This document shows positions 46,142 to 55,900 of a stretch of DNA of 64,000 nt, piece after piece. The notes beneath the pieces are model-generated. The model saw only the letters and a program-made list of their open reading frames with translations. It was not told the origin of the DNA and ran no database searches. The translations under genes were made by a program, and so were the position numbers. The first letter of the stretch is position 1. Each line of letters starts with the position of its first letter. The DNA comes from UTCFX2 sp002050125 (lineage in GTDB: Bacteria; Chloroflexota; Anaerolineae; Anaerolineales; UBA4823). Location of the stretch: positions 3,472,001-3,536,000 of the forward strand of contig JAOSJQ010000001.1 of NCBI GenBank assembly GCA_027494035.1. The letters run 5' to 3'.

Positions 46142-47266
46142 ATGACAGACCAAGAACAACCGGAAAGTGAACAGCCGAATCTTCCATTGGAGAAAAACTC
46201 CAACTGGGCAAGTCCGATGCAAGCCTGGGTCTGCGAGCGCTGTGATTGGCGCTATCTCAAGTTAACTCAAGAGACCGACAAGCTGCGCTGCCCACACTGT
46301 TTTAATGATAGTCTTTCCCTTTACGAAGGTCCCTGGGGTGAGCTTGTCTATCTTCATCCCCCGGAGTTGGTTGTACATCCCAGTCTGCCGCAAGCTCGGC
46401 TGGATGAAACGATCCGGCAATTCAGCAAAGGCATCCCATTCGCCCCAATGGACTTGAGTGCGCCGCAGATTCGTAAACGGCTGCGTTTGGTCTTCCTCCC
46501 CGTATGGCTGGTGGACAGCCGGGTACAGGCAAGCTGGAAGATGGAAGCCGGCTTTTATTATCAAGTAGTGAGCCACCAGGATTCTTATGATCAGTCTCGC
46601 AGTGGATGGGTCAGCCGCGAACGGCAAGAAACCCGCACGCGGTGGGAACTTCGCTTGGGGCGTCTCGATCGAGAATATCTGAATGTCTCAACCCCGGCTC
46701 TCGAGGAACATCGTTCAATTCAGAAGCAAGTTGGGAACTTTGATCTCAGCCAGGCGGCAGCCTATCAGCCCGAAGTTACATATCAGGCTTTCATTCGACT
46801 GCCGGATCGCGCCCCCGAAGACGCCTGGAGCGGCGCCGAACCGGGTTTTCAATTTCGCGCCGCAGAAGAATGTCAGCAAGCCAGCCAGGCGGATCAAATC
46901 CGCCAGTTTGTCTGGCAGCCACAGTTCACAGACCAAAACTGGACCCTGTTACTGCTGCCGGTCTACACCAGTTACTATTTTGACGATCAATTGACCCCCC
47001 AACCGTTGATAATCAATGGGCAAACCGGCTTTTTGACCGGCAAGCGCCGTGCATCCGAACAGCGCGCTCAGAAAACGACCATGATCCTCTTTGCATTGGC
47101 GATAATGGCTTTTTTAATCGGAATTACCCTTGCCGCAGCGAGCGTTGCATTCCCGCCGGCATTGGCTCCGTCCGTCGTGTTTACTATCCTAGCGTTTATT
47201 CTCGGCTTAGGGGCGGTTGTGCCGTTAGCCAGGGTATGGTGGTTCAACCGCAGCCAATCTCAATAA
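46142..47266 (+). CDS. Zinc-ribbon membrane protein B
   Basis: 374 aa. One ribbon ('CERCDWRYL...CPHCF'), a middle domain paralogous to protein A ('LRLVFLPVWLVDSRVQASW', 'LLLPVYTSYYFDDQ', 'LIINGQTGFLTGKR') and two C-terminal TM helices. The start directly follows the upstream stop. The shared layout suggests the two form one membrane complex. Its end overlaps the redoxin gene by 7 bases, tail to tail. Confidence 0.7.
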   Translation: MTDQEQPESEQPNLPLEKNSNWASPMQAWVCERCDWRYLKLTQETDKLRCPHCFNDSLSLYEGPWGELVYLHPPELVVHPSLPQARLDETIRQFSKGIPFAPMDLSAPQIRKRLRLVFLPVWLVDSRVQASWKMEAGFYYQVVSHQDSYDQSRSGWVSRERQETRTRWELRLGRLDREYLNVSTPALEEHRSIQKQVGNFDLSQAAAYQPEVTYQAFIRLPDRAPEDAWSGAEPGFQFRAAEECQQASQADQIRQFVWQPQFTDQNWTLLLLPVYTSYYFDDQLTPQPLIINGQTGFLTGKRRASEQRAQKTTMILFALAIMAFLIGITLAAASVAFPPALAPSVVFTILAFILGLGAVVPLARVWWFNRSQSQ

Positions 47267-47664
47267 TCGAGAAAGCCAAACTGATTGCCCGATTTATCCA
47301 CCAGAACCTGCGCCGGCATGCAGCTCAGTTTGAACAGGTTCACCTCCTGCCCAAACAGACGCAGCACACGATGCTCGAGGTCTGGCAAGCCGGTGAAAGT
47401 CAGTTTATTCACCTGCCAGTAAGCCGCAAAAGCCTTCTGATTCTCAGGTCCCACCACTACGATTTCTGTATCCAGCCCCGCAAAACGTCTGGCATCCTGA
47501 CGCAACTGCGCCATGTGCGCGCGGCAAAATGGTCAGGTGAAGCCGCGGTTAAAGACTAACAGCACGTTGCATTTGCCAAATCAATCCGAAAGGCAAAAAA
47601 CCTGATCTGTAAAATCGAGTAACTCAAAATCAGGCGATTTTTGGTTAAGCGCCACTCTTGGCAT
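47260..47664 (-). CDS. AhpC/TSA-type redoxin with two in-frame TGA codons and shortened C-terminus
   Basis: One frame from ATG 47664 reads 'MPRVALNQKSPDFELLDF', then TGA at codon 28, 'FGKCNVLLVFNRGFT', TGA at codon 44, 'PFCRAHMAQLRQDARRF' and on to 'MPAQVLVDKSG', with a final stop at 47260. The second TGA holds the place of the active-site Cys in the C-x-x-C of this redoxin group, so selenocysteine (U-x-x-C) is possible. Against this: the first TGA, several Arg-to-Cys changes and loss of about 35 C-terminal residues suggest a pseudogene. The ATG overlaps the upstream stop (TAATG). Confidence 0.55.
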
Positions 47665-48791
47665 TAAATCTTCCGCGTGAAAATACGGTGGTTTTTGTAT
47701 GGTTTGCCGCCCAGATTAATGAGGTCGTTCCTCATCTGCACCGCTGTTTCCGCCACCTGGGTCATATCAGCATGCTCGAAATGATAATCCTTGACTGTTC
47801 TCTCCATCTCAGCATACAACAGCGCATTTCCGCCCCGTCCCTGGAATTGCTCCAAGATGCCTTCCCCATTCAGCGAGATCCATTTCGTGCGTTTCATTTC
47901 GATCAGAATATCGATGATCCCAAACGGAAACAGCCGACCTTTGCTGCGCTGCAGCGCAGCCGATACGTCCGCAAAACCGAATAAGAAGCCCACCACATCC
48001 TCGCCATGCACAATGATCTTGATCAAACGATAATCGGCAATTGCGACAATCGTATCCACAATATATTGGATTTCGGCATCTGTGAGCGGCGCGTATTCCC
48101 AGTTGTGTATGAAGGTCTCGTTGTACGCCCGCCCGATGCGGGGCGCCCATTCGATCAGTTCCTTTTTACTTTTGAAGCGCTTTACTCCCAGCGTGCCGCG
48201 CTCTTGAACCCGGTCGGCTATGCGATAGACGCGCTCGGGCAATTTGACGTCTTTAGCCGCAATATAGCAGGAAACAAAATCCACTTCCTTCTCGAACCCC
48301 ATTTTTTCAAGCATCTTAGGGATGTAGGGATGGTTGTAATTCATCATGGTCATCATCTGGCGATGCTCATAGCCCTCGACCAAAATCCCATATCCGTCCA
48401 GCGCCGCGAAACCCTTGGGACCAAACATGGTGTCCAAGCCGCGCGCTTTTGCCCAATCAAAGGCGCTCTCGAACAACGCTTCGGCGGTCTCCTGATTCTC
48501 CTCAGATTCAAAAAAGTAGAACTGCGCCTTCTTCACGCCATGATAGTTATTGTAGTTTTTGTTTTCGAGCACCGCCAACCTGCCGACATCCTTTCCATCC
48601 CGCACCGCGATAAAGAAATCGGCGTCCGAATGCTGATAAAAGGGATGTTTCTTACGATTCAGCGTTGTCTCGACATCCATACGGATCGGCGGCACCCATT
48701 GGGGGGTGTTTTCGTAGAATTGAAAGGGGATCTCAACAAAACGGCGCACGTGCGATTTTGAGCTTGTATCAATCTTCTCAATATTTAACAT
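47664..48791 (-). CDS. GNAT-like acyltransferase, unknown substrate
   Basis: 375 aa. 'FYENTPQWVPPIRMDVETTLN' and 'DADFFIAVRDGKDVGRLAVLENK' begin an N-acetyltransferase-like fold; a second half has 'YRLIKIIVHGEDVVGFLFGF' and 'FQGRGGNALLYAEMERTV', the acyl-CoA-binding type loop. Probably a tandem GNAT protein. The stop overlaps the redoxin start. Confidence 0.7.
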   Translation of the reverse strand: MLNIEKIDTSSKSHVRRFVEIPFQFYENTPQWVPPIRMDVETTLNRKKHPFYQHSDADFFIAVRDGKDVGRLAVLENKNYNNYHGVKKAQFYFFESEENQETAEALFESAFDWAKARGLDTMFGPKGFAALDGYGILVEGYEHRQMMTMMNYNHPYIPKMLEKMGFEKEVDFVSCYIAAKDVKLPERVYRIADRVQERGTLGVKRFKSKKELIEWAPRIGRAYNETFIHNWEYAPLTDAEIQYIVDTIVAIADYRLIKIIVHGEDVVGFLFGFADVSAALQRSKGRLFPFGIIDILIEMKRTKWISLNGEGILEQFQGRGGNALLYAEMERTVKDYHFEHADMTQVAETAVQMRNDLINLGGKPYKNHRIFTRKI

Positions 48792-48930
48792 GATTGCCTC
48801 TCGAATATTTTGGGGTTGTCAGGCAAAACGCTGGCATGCACATTATCTTAACACGGATCATCGTCTGAGGTTACAGGAAGTTACTGACTGATCTCAATTC
48901 CAACCGATTTATATCCGGACCCACGTTGGA

Positions 48931-49854
48931 TCAACCCAACAGATCGCCCAAAGCCTGTTCGATGGTGGGATAGCTAAAGTTAAAACCCGCCTTTTGCAGC
49001 CGGTCAGGCAGAACTCGCTGACCTCCCAGAACCGTGATCGCCATTTCACCGAACATTAGGCGTATCGCAAAAGCCGGAACCGGTATGAAAGCTGGTCTGC
49101 GCATCACCTTCCCAATTGTCCGCGCAAGTTCTTTATTCTGCACCGGATTGGGCGAGCTGAGATTATAAACGCCGCTTGTTTCAGGGTTTTCGATAAAAAA
49201 GCGCATGGCGGCTACCTGGTCTTTGAGGTGGACCCACGAAAACCATTGCTCGCCGCTCCCCAGCCGCCCCCCAACAAAGAAGCGAAATGGCAGCAGTATT
49301 TTGGGCAAAGCGCCACCCTGCCGCGCGAGGACGACCGCGCCGCGATAGACCACCCGGCGCACGCCGAAGCTTTCGACCGGCAGGGTAGATTCCTCCCATA
49401 CCTTGGTCACTTCGCTTAAAAATCCTTCACCGCCTTCGTCGACTTCAGTCAATTCTTCTGCCCCGTGAACGCCGTAGAAATCCACGCCCGAAGGCTGGAT
49501 CACCAATTTTGGTTTCTGGTTTGCCTGTGCGACTGCTTCGACCACAGCCTGCCCGGCTTTTATCCGGCTTTCGACAATGAGCTTCTTGCGCCCCTCTGAC
49601 CACCGCCCTTCGCTCAGATTAGCGCCCGCAAGGTTGACGATGGCGTCGGCGCCCTCCACCAAATGACCCCAACCCGCTGAGGATTGAGCGTCCCATTTTA
49701 CTAATTTTGCCCCCGCTGGCGCTCTACCTATGTGCCGGTCAGGGTCTCTGCTCAACAAGATGACTTCGTATCTCTCATTCGATGGGTCTGCGACAAGCGC
49801 TGCGGCAAGCGCCGCGCCAACCAACCCCGTTCCACCGCTAATGATTATCCGCAT
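48931..49854 (-). CDS. TIGR01777-family SDR epimerase (YfcH-like)
   Basis: 307 aa extended short-chain dehydrogenase. NAD(P)-binding 'IISGGTGLVGAALA', 'AIVNLAGANLSEGRWSEGRKK' and 'IQPSGVDFYG' are typical, with the C-terminal 'RVLPDRLQKAGFNFSYPTIEQAL'. The substrate of this family is generally unknown. It is driven by a consensus promoter in the divergent gap shared with the CarH-like gene. Confidence 0.85.
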   Translation of the reverse strand: MRIIISGGTGLVGAALAAALVADPSNERYEVILLSRDPDRHIGRAPAGAKLVKWDAQSSAGWGHLVEGADAIVNLAGANLSEGRWSEGRKKLIVESRIKAGQAVVEAVAQANQKPKLVIQPSGVDFYGVHGAEELTEVDEGGEGFLSEVTKVWEESTLPVESFGVRRVVYRGAVVLARQGGALPKILLPFRFFVGGRLGSGEQWFSWVHLKDQVAAMRFFIENPETSGVYNLSSPNPVQNKELARTIGKVMRRPAFIPVPAFAIRLMFGEMAITVLGGQRVLPDRLQKAGFNFSYPTIEQALGDLLG

Positions 49855-49901
49855 AATATTTCTCCTACAAAACCAAAATAGAAATCAGGCTGCTTATAAA
49901 G

Positions 49902-49930
49902 ATTATATTTTCGACCCAGTCAGCTGTCAA
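49902..49930 (-). promoter_or_regulatory. Consensus sigma-70-type promoter for the epimerase
   Basis: Exact TTGACA (minus strand, 49930-49925), 17-base spacer and exact TATAAT (49907-49902), 48 bases before the epimerase start. Confidence 0.75.
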
Positions 49931-49958
49931 GATGTTGTCCATGCTTCGTTCAAATACC

Positions 49959-49987
49959 TTGACGAATTATTGGATTACGCCTACAAT
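49959..49987 (+). promoter_or_regulatory. Promoter of the CarH-like gene
   Basis: TTGACG at 49959-49964, 17-base spacer, TACAAT at 49982-49987, 32 bases before the ATG. Its -35 lies 28 bases from that of the divergent epimerase promoter. Confidence 0.65.
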
Positions 49988-50018
49988 TCTGTCCGATTTT
50001 ACCCTTTGAGAAACCAGG

Positions 50019-51005
50019 ATGACCGCAATGACCCCTCTGCCAGTGGTATCTCCAGGAAGCGATAAGTCTTTGTACAATATTGGCGTTGTGGCGCGCATGA
50101 CCGGCATTTCTTTAGCCACGCTGCGAGCTTGGGAACGGCGGTATCGTTTTCCCGATTCCGAAAGAACGGCTGGCGGGCACCGCCTGTATTCCGAGCGGGA
50201 AATCCTGCGCTTGCGCTGGGTCAAACAGCGGATCGGCGAGGGCATGCAAACCGCTCAGGCAATCCAGGCGCTCAAATATCAGGAAAGCACCGGGCAATTG
50301 ATCCTCGCGGAGGCGCGTCCCGAACCAACGGAGGCGCAAAAACTCGCGATCCCTGCCGCCCATATCCATCTTTACGAAGAGCGCCTTGTTACAGCGTTGA
50401 TCAGTCAAAAATTCGAGGAAGCGGATGCGATTTTAGGCGATGCGCTGGCTGCGTCCTCTCCGGATGATCTGATTTTAACGCTGATCGCGCCAGCGTTTGC
50501 CAAAATTGGGCAAGCCTGGGAAGCAGGAACGCTAAACGTTGCAGTGGAACATCTGGCAACAAATTACTTGCGCCAACGGCTGCTGCTGTGGATGGCAAGC
50601 GCGCCGCCGCCGAAATCCATCCGTCCAATCGTATTGGCTTGTGCGCCTGACGAATGGCACGAAGGCGGTCTTCTAATCCTAAGTGCTTTGCTTCGCCGGC
50701 GGCGCTTTCCGGTCGACTACCTCGGACAAGCCGTACCGCTGCCGGACCTGGCAGCCTTTGTTCGTGAATCGCGCCCCTCCCTGGTGGTCCTGACCGCAAT
50801 GACCGAAAACAGCGCTTTGCAAATGATTGAATGGCCGCATTGGCTTCCCGAGGCTGTCCAAACTGGCAAGCCGCCTATCGCGTATGGAGGCCGGATCTTT
50901 GCCCTCCAGCCAGAATGGCGCCTGCGTATGGCTGGCGCTTACCTCGGAGATGATCTCCGAACGGGACTTGATAACCTCGAGCGCATTCTGGCGCAAAGCT
51001 CCTGA
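50019..51005 (+). CDS. CarH-like MerR regulator with B12-binding domain
   Basis: 328 aa. MerR-type HTH at 20-70 ('TGISLATLRAWERRYRFP', 'AGGHRLYSE'), a four-helix capping domain and a C-terminal cobalamin-binding Rossmann domain. The capping domain has W167-x9-E177-H178, the CarH light-sensor signature. H214 in 'DEWHEGG' fits the lower axial cobalt ligand. Expected: a tetramer with adenosylcobalamin that represses DNA in the dark and falls apart in light. An ATG at 50028 is an alternative start. Confidence 0.82.
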   Translation: MTAMTPLPVVSPGSDKSLYNIGVVARMTGISLATLRAWERRYRFPDSERTAGGHRLYSEREILRLRWVKQRIGEGMQTAQAIQALKYQESTGQLILAEARPEPTEAQKLAIPAAHIHLYEERLVTALISQKFEEADAILGDALAASSPDDLILTLIAPAFAKIGQAWEAGTLNVAVEHLATNYLRQRLLLWMASAPPPKSIRPIVLACAPDEWHEGGLLILSALLRRRRFPVDYLGQAVPLPDLAAFVRESRPSLVVLTAMTENSALQMIEWPHWLPEAVQTGKPPIAYGGRIFALQPEWRLRMAGAYLGDDLRTGLDNLERILAQSS

Positions 51006-51030
51006 AAGAGGCTTCCTTTTGTGATATAGT
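51002..51030 (+). promoter_or_regulatory. Candidate promoter of the FKBP gene
   Basis: CTGAAA at 51002-51007, 17-base spacer, TATAGT at 51025-51030, 46 bases before the ATG; it overlaps the end of the CarH-like gene. Confidence 0.4.
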
Positions 51031-51075
51031 ACAGACCGTAAATCGCGGCAATAATTCACTCTTTGAGGCAGAACC

Positions 51076-51577
51076 ATGTCCACTCTTCGCTCCGACCGCG
51101 CCAGACGCCGGGTAGCCAAAATGCGCAACACCCGCATCGCCATTGGCGCTGTGGTTGTTATAATCCTCGCGGCAGTTGCCTTTTTTTGTTTACAATTCAC
51201 GCCCGCCCGCCGAAAGTCAGCCCACCCCAGGAGGAACGATGATCACCACCGCTTCAGGGCTCCAGTATGAAGACCTGGTCATCGGGACCGGCGCTCAAGC
51301 CCAGCCTGGAGATACCGTCAGTGTGCAATACACCGGCTGGCTGCAAGACGGCACCAAGTTCGACTCCTCGCTTAACCGCAATCAGCCGTTCACATTTACA
51401 CTTGATATGGGAAACGTGATCCGGGGTTGGGATGAGGGCGTTGGTGGAATGAAAGTCGGCGGAAAGCGCCGCCTGGTCATCCCCCCAGACCTGGCTTATG
51501 GATCACGCGGCGCGGGCGGGGTCATCCCGCCCAACGCGACCCTGATCTTCGAGGTTGAGTTGTTGGAGGTTCGCTGA
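51076..51577 (+). CDS. Membrane-anchored FKBP-type prolyl isomerase, with frameshift
   Basis: The N-terminal frame gives a basic start and a TM helix ('IAIGAVVVIILAAVAFF'). It ends out of frame after the T-run at 51181-51187. Removing one T joins it to 'VYNSRPPAESQPTPGG' and a complete FKBP domain: 'GLQYEDLVIGTGAQAQPGD', 'VQYTGWLQDGTKFDSS', 'VIRGWDEGVGGMKVGGKRRL', 'IPPNATLIFEVELLEV'. It should catalyse proline isomerisation in exported proteins outside the membrane. Confidence 0.88.
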
Positions 51578-51628
51578 CCCTCGGTTTGGAAGATATTCCC
51601 GGCTGCTTAACAGCAGATTATCAACCCT

Positions 51629-51676
51629 GACAAAGCGAACAACCACCGAGCATATTCGGCGGTTGTTCATTTTGTC
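51629..51676. terminator. Long hairpin between convergent genes
   Basis: Arms TGACAAA..GAACAACC.CCGA and TCGG.GGTTGTTC..TTTGTCA pair over about 20 positions with small mismatches. It lies between the FKBP and aminotransferase 3' ends and may stop transcription from both. Confidence 0.65.
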
Positions 51677-51698
51677 AAACTAAAGAACGCGTATCGAA

Positions 51699-52934
51699 TC
51701 AAGAAGAAACCGGCTGACCCATCTTCTCGGATAGCACCTTCCCTAATCGCGCAATACCCGTTTGAATTTTCTCGGGATTGGCGTTCGAGAAATTGAGGCG
51801 CATGGTATTGTGTCCGCCTCCGGTGGGGAAGAAAGGTGCCCCCTGGAACAAACGCGACTTTTTGTTCAACCGCCGCTTTAAGCACCTCCGCCGCGTTTTG
51901 ATCCTCGGGCAACGTGCCCCACAAGAACAGCCCTCCCTCCGGGTGCGTCCATTCGACGCCAGGGGGAAATAGGCATCCATGGCGCCCAGCATTACGTTTC
52001 GCCGTTCGCCATACACCTTCTGAATGAGCTTGACGTGCTGATCTAAAAATCCGCCGTGGGCAACTTCGTACGCCACCAACTGATTGAATGTGGAGGTGTG
52101 CAGGTCTGCCCCTTGCTTGGCTTGAACCAGTTTGCGGATCACCTCTGGCGGCGCGACAACCCATGCCAGGCGCAAGCCAGGCGCAAGCGTTTTCGAGAAA
52201 GTGCTCAAATAGATCACGTTCCCGCGATAGCACTGATCCCCGTTTTCTCTGAGCTGGCTATCCAGAACGACGATCCCGGGCAAGTGCTCCCCTTCGTAGC
52301 GCAGTTGACCGTACGGGTCATCTTCAACAATCGGCACCCCGTAGCGGTCTGCCAGCTCAATCAGCTTATGCCGGCGCTCGAGGGACAATGTCACTCCAGT
52401 GGGATTTTGAAAATTCGGCAGCACGTAGATAAACTTCGGACCGGTTCGCAGCGCTTCTTCGAGCGCGTCGGTAATCATCCCGTGTTCATCCATGGGGACG
52501 GTGACATATTCTGCGCCGTAGCCAGCCCAGGCTTGCAGCGCCCCGAGGTAAGTGGGCGATTCAACCAAAATCCGGTCACCCGGGTTGATTAGAATCTTGC
52601 CCAGTAAGTCCAAAGCCTGTTGCGATCCGGTTGTGATTAAAATATTCTCAGCGGTAATTTCAATGCCAAGGCGGTTGGTATGGCGGACGATCATCTCACG
52701 CAAAGGCTTGTATCCTTCCGTCGCGCCATACTGCAGAGCCAAATGACCCTGGTCACGCAGTACACGCTCACAAGCCTCCATAAACTGCTCGTATGGGAAG
52801 ACATCCGGCGCCGGCATGCCTCCGCCGAATGAGATAATATCGGGTTGTTCGGTTAGCTTCAACAGTTCGCGGATGGCAGAGCTGCCCATTCGCTGGGTTC
52901 GCTGTGCAAAACGATACTCCCAAGGTGTCTGCAT
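51699..52934 (-). CDS. PLP-dependent class I aminotransferase, with two frameshifts
   Basis: Start at ATG 52934 with AAGGAG six bases before. 'ISFGGGMPAPDVFPYEQF', 'ILITTGSQQALDLLGKILI', 'NPTGV', 'VEDDPYGQLRY' and the PLP lysine in 'STFSKTLAPGLRLAW' place it with 2-aminoadipate/MocR-type aminotransferases. The frame shifts at the G-run 51962-51966 (one base missing) into 'PPGVEWTHPEGGLFLW', and back at the C-run 51839-51843 (one base extra) into 'APFFPTGGGHNTMRLNFS'. The two changes compensate. It follows the GlyA-GcvT gene by 65 bases. Confidence 0.85.
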   Translation of the reverse strand: MQTPWEYRFAQRTQRMGSSAIRELLKLTEQPDIISFGGGMPAPDVFPYEQFMEACERVLRDQGHLALQYGATEGYKPLREMIVRHTNRLGIEITAENILITTGSQQALDLLGKILINPGDRILVESPTYLGALQAWAGYGAEYVTVPMDEHGMITDALEEALRTGPKFIYVLPNFQNPTGVTLSLERRHKLIELADRYGVPIVEDDPYGQLRYEGEHLPGIVVLDSQLRENGDQCYRGNVIYLSTFSKTLAPGLRLAWVVAPPEVIRKLVQAKQGADLHTSTFNQLVAYEVAHGGFLDQHVKLIQKVYGERRNVMLGAMDAYFPLASNGRTRREGCSCGARCPRIKTRRRCLKRRLNKKSRLFQGAPFFPTGGGHNTMRLNFSNANPEKIQTGIARLGKVLSEKMGQPVSS

Positions 52935-52999
52935 TTTCATCTCCTTATTTCTGGCTTGACCCAAACTGGTATTCAGGATCCGATGAATTGATCTGACGA

Positions 53000-55900
53000 T
53001 CAAAGATAACGACTGATCACTTTGGCTTTTGAAGCCAAAACTGCCCGGTCGCCCAACTTGAAGGAAGCCGGAGGTTTTCCGAGGTTGTCGGGAGCATTCT
53101 GGAAGATGAAAAGCGGTTGACCCTCTTCCAGCATTTGCTCAACATAGGCTTGTCCAACCAGGGCGCCCTCCGTGTCCAACGCGCAGCTTGTCACCCAGCC
53201 GATCACCTTTCCACGTCCTTCCAGAACCGGGTCGCCTGGATGCGCCATGCGGACGCCTTTCTCTTCGAAGCGGAAACGCACCACTGTCCCGTGCTCCGTT
53301 TCCCGATTCTTCAAATAAGCGTCACGACCAATAAACCAGGGTTTATATAGTTTAACATAATGTTCAAAACCTGCCTGAACAACACTCAAGTCGGGTCTGC
53401 CTAACTTCCCAGAGCCAGCGCCCATTTCATGCCCGTATAGCGGAAGCCCCGCTTCGGTGCGCAACGAATCGCGCGCCCCCAGACCGATTGGCTTAAGACC
53501 GAGCGGCTCACCCACGCGGATCAATGCATTGAACAGCGCCTCAGCCTGATCGGGGTGCACGAACAGTTCAAATGCCATTTTTTCGCCGGTGTATCCGGTG
53601 CGCGAGACCACCAGATCGAAACCTCCGATCCTGGCTTCGCAAAGCTCCGTGCGTTTCAGTTTCAAGATTTGCTGGCGGGTTGATTCATCGACCTCCAACC
53701 CAAGCAGTATATCGCGCGAACGCGGACCTTGGAGCGCCAAATCTACGCGCATGTCGGCGCCATTTATGAGATCCCGCAGGTCGCGCAGCGCCGTTTTCCG
53801 ACCGAACGCCCGGGCGGAAGGTCGATCGTTGTCGATCAACATTTCTCCAGCCAGGACGGCGTTCAACCAAGCCCAATCTTTAGCGTCATTTGAAGCGTTG
53901 ACGACGATCATGTACTTCTCAGGCGCGCGACGATAGACCAACAGATCATCGATCACTCTGCCATCCGGATCAAGAAAGTGCGTGTAACAGGATTCGCCCA
54001 CACCCAACGCGCCGATGTCATTTGCCACAACACAATCCAAAAACAGCGCCGCATCCGGGCCCTCAGCCTGATACACCCCCATATGGGCTACATCAAATAT
54101 GCCGGCTGCTTGCCGGACCGCGCGATGTTCTTCTAATATCGAGCTGTACCATAGGGGCATTTCCCAACCGGCAAACGGGGTCAACTTTGCCCCTAACCGC
54201 TTGTGCGTCTCATAAATCGGGGTTCGCCGCAGCGGCAGTTCCTGCTCTTCCCAGGTAAAAGCCGGCAAACCGGGACCTTTTTGCTTCCGGCAGCCGATGT
54301 AATAAGGCTTATCCGACGCCGCGCTGATCGAGCCATCCAACCGGTCTGGTTCGCGGTCAGAATCGCTCACCCAGACCGGGCCGGGCAGTTTTCGATATGG
54401 ATCGTTATCAAAATACACGTACCCGTCTGACAGATCCCGCAGCCAACTGGCAGCCGTCGCAGCTTCTTCGGCGGACACAGTCAGTTGGTATTGGTCGCCT
54501 TCCAGACGACTCAGCGAACATTGAATTTCACCCTTGGGCGTGATCAGACCAGACGCCTGGTGTTCGTTAGAGGCAAGCGCTTCGATATCAGAAGTGAATG
54601 CGAAATTCAAAAAGCTGCGCACCCGGCTGCCGTCCAACAAAAATACGCCGTAGTTACCTTTAGGGCGTTCGTCGGAGAAATAAAAATGGGGATACCCATG
54701 ACAACTTGGCTCAAAATCCGAGGCAGCCCGGCGAGCTAAATCGCGTGCGGCGATGCGGGCGCCTTCCAATGCGGTGTAATCAACGCGGGATCGGCGTTCC
54801 AGCCCTTTGCGTCCCATTTGGACAAATGGCGTAGTCGCCTTGAGCAGGTCGGAAATAATATCCGCCAGTTCGACCAATTCCTTCTCTTTGAAACCGCGCT
54901 GGGTGACCCAGGGCGTACCCATACGGATACCTGAGGGATCCAGCGCAGAGTGGTCGCCAGGGATTGTGTTGCGATTAACGACGATTCCAGCAATATCAAG
55001 TATTCGGGAGGCTTGATCACCAGATAACGCAACGCCAGCTTCGTTTTTTATCGAGCGGCAATCAAGATTCATCAGATGTGTGTTCGTTCCACCATAAGGG
55101 ATGCCAAACCCATGCTCTTTCAGCCGCTTGGTGAAGGCTACACAATTCTTTACGATCTGTTCTTGCAGCTTGCGGAACTGTTCGGTCTGAGCCAGCTTGA
55201 AAGTAAGCGCAATCGCGGCAAATACATTGACATGCGGACCGCCCTGCTCGCCCGGGAATACCGCGCGATCGATCTTGCGCGCCAGGCTCGGGTCGGTCGT
55301 CAGAATGCACGCGCCGCGTGGTCCACACAGTGATTTGTGGGTTGTGAACGTGATTATGTCTGCGTAACCAATCGGCGATGGGAACATGCCGCCGACAACC
55401 AGACCTGCCACGTGAGCGATATCAGCGAAAAGGAAAGCCCCCACCTGATCGGCGATCTGGCGGAAGCGCGCCCAATCGACTGTCCACGGATAGGATGAAT
55501 AACCGGCGATGATGAATTTCGGTTTATGTTCAATCGCCAGCGTTTCAATCTGATCATAGTTGATTTGCTGTGTCTGCGGGTCGATGGTGTAGTGCACCGC
55601 ATTGTAATATTTGCCCGAGCGGTTCACCGAAGAGCCGTGCGAGAGATGACCGCCGTGAAGCAGGTTCATCCCCATCATCGTTTCGCCCGGATTAATCAGT
55701 GCATGGTATACGGCGTTGTTCGCCGGGGCGCCTGAAAGCGGTTGAACGTTCACGAATATCCCGTCTGCACTGACCCCATTTGCTGCAAAGGCCTCCGCGC
55801 AGCGCCGGCGGGCAAGCGCTTCGATCAAATCAGCGTATTCGACGCCTTTATAGTAACGTGGGTCTGCGTTGCGCCGAAAATGACCCAGCCTGGCTTTGTA

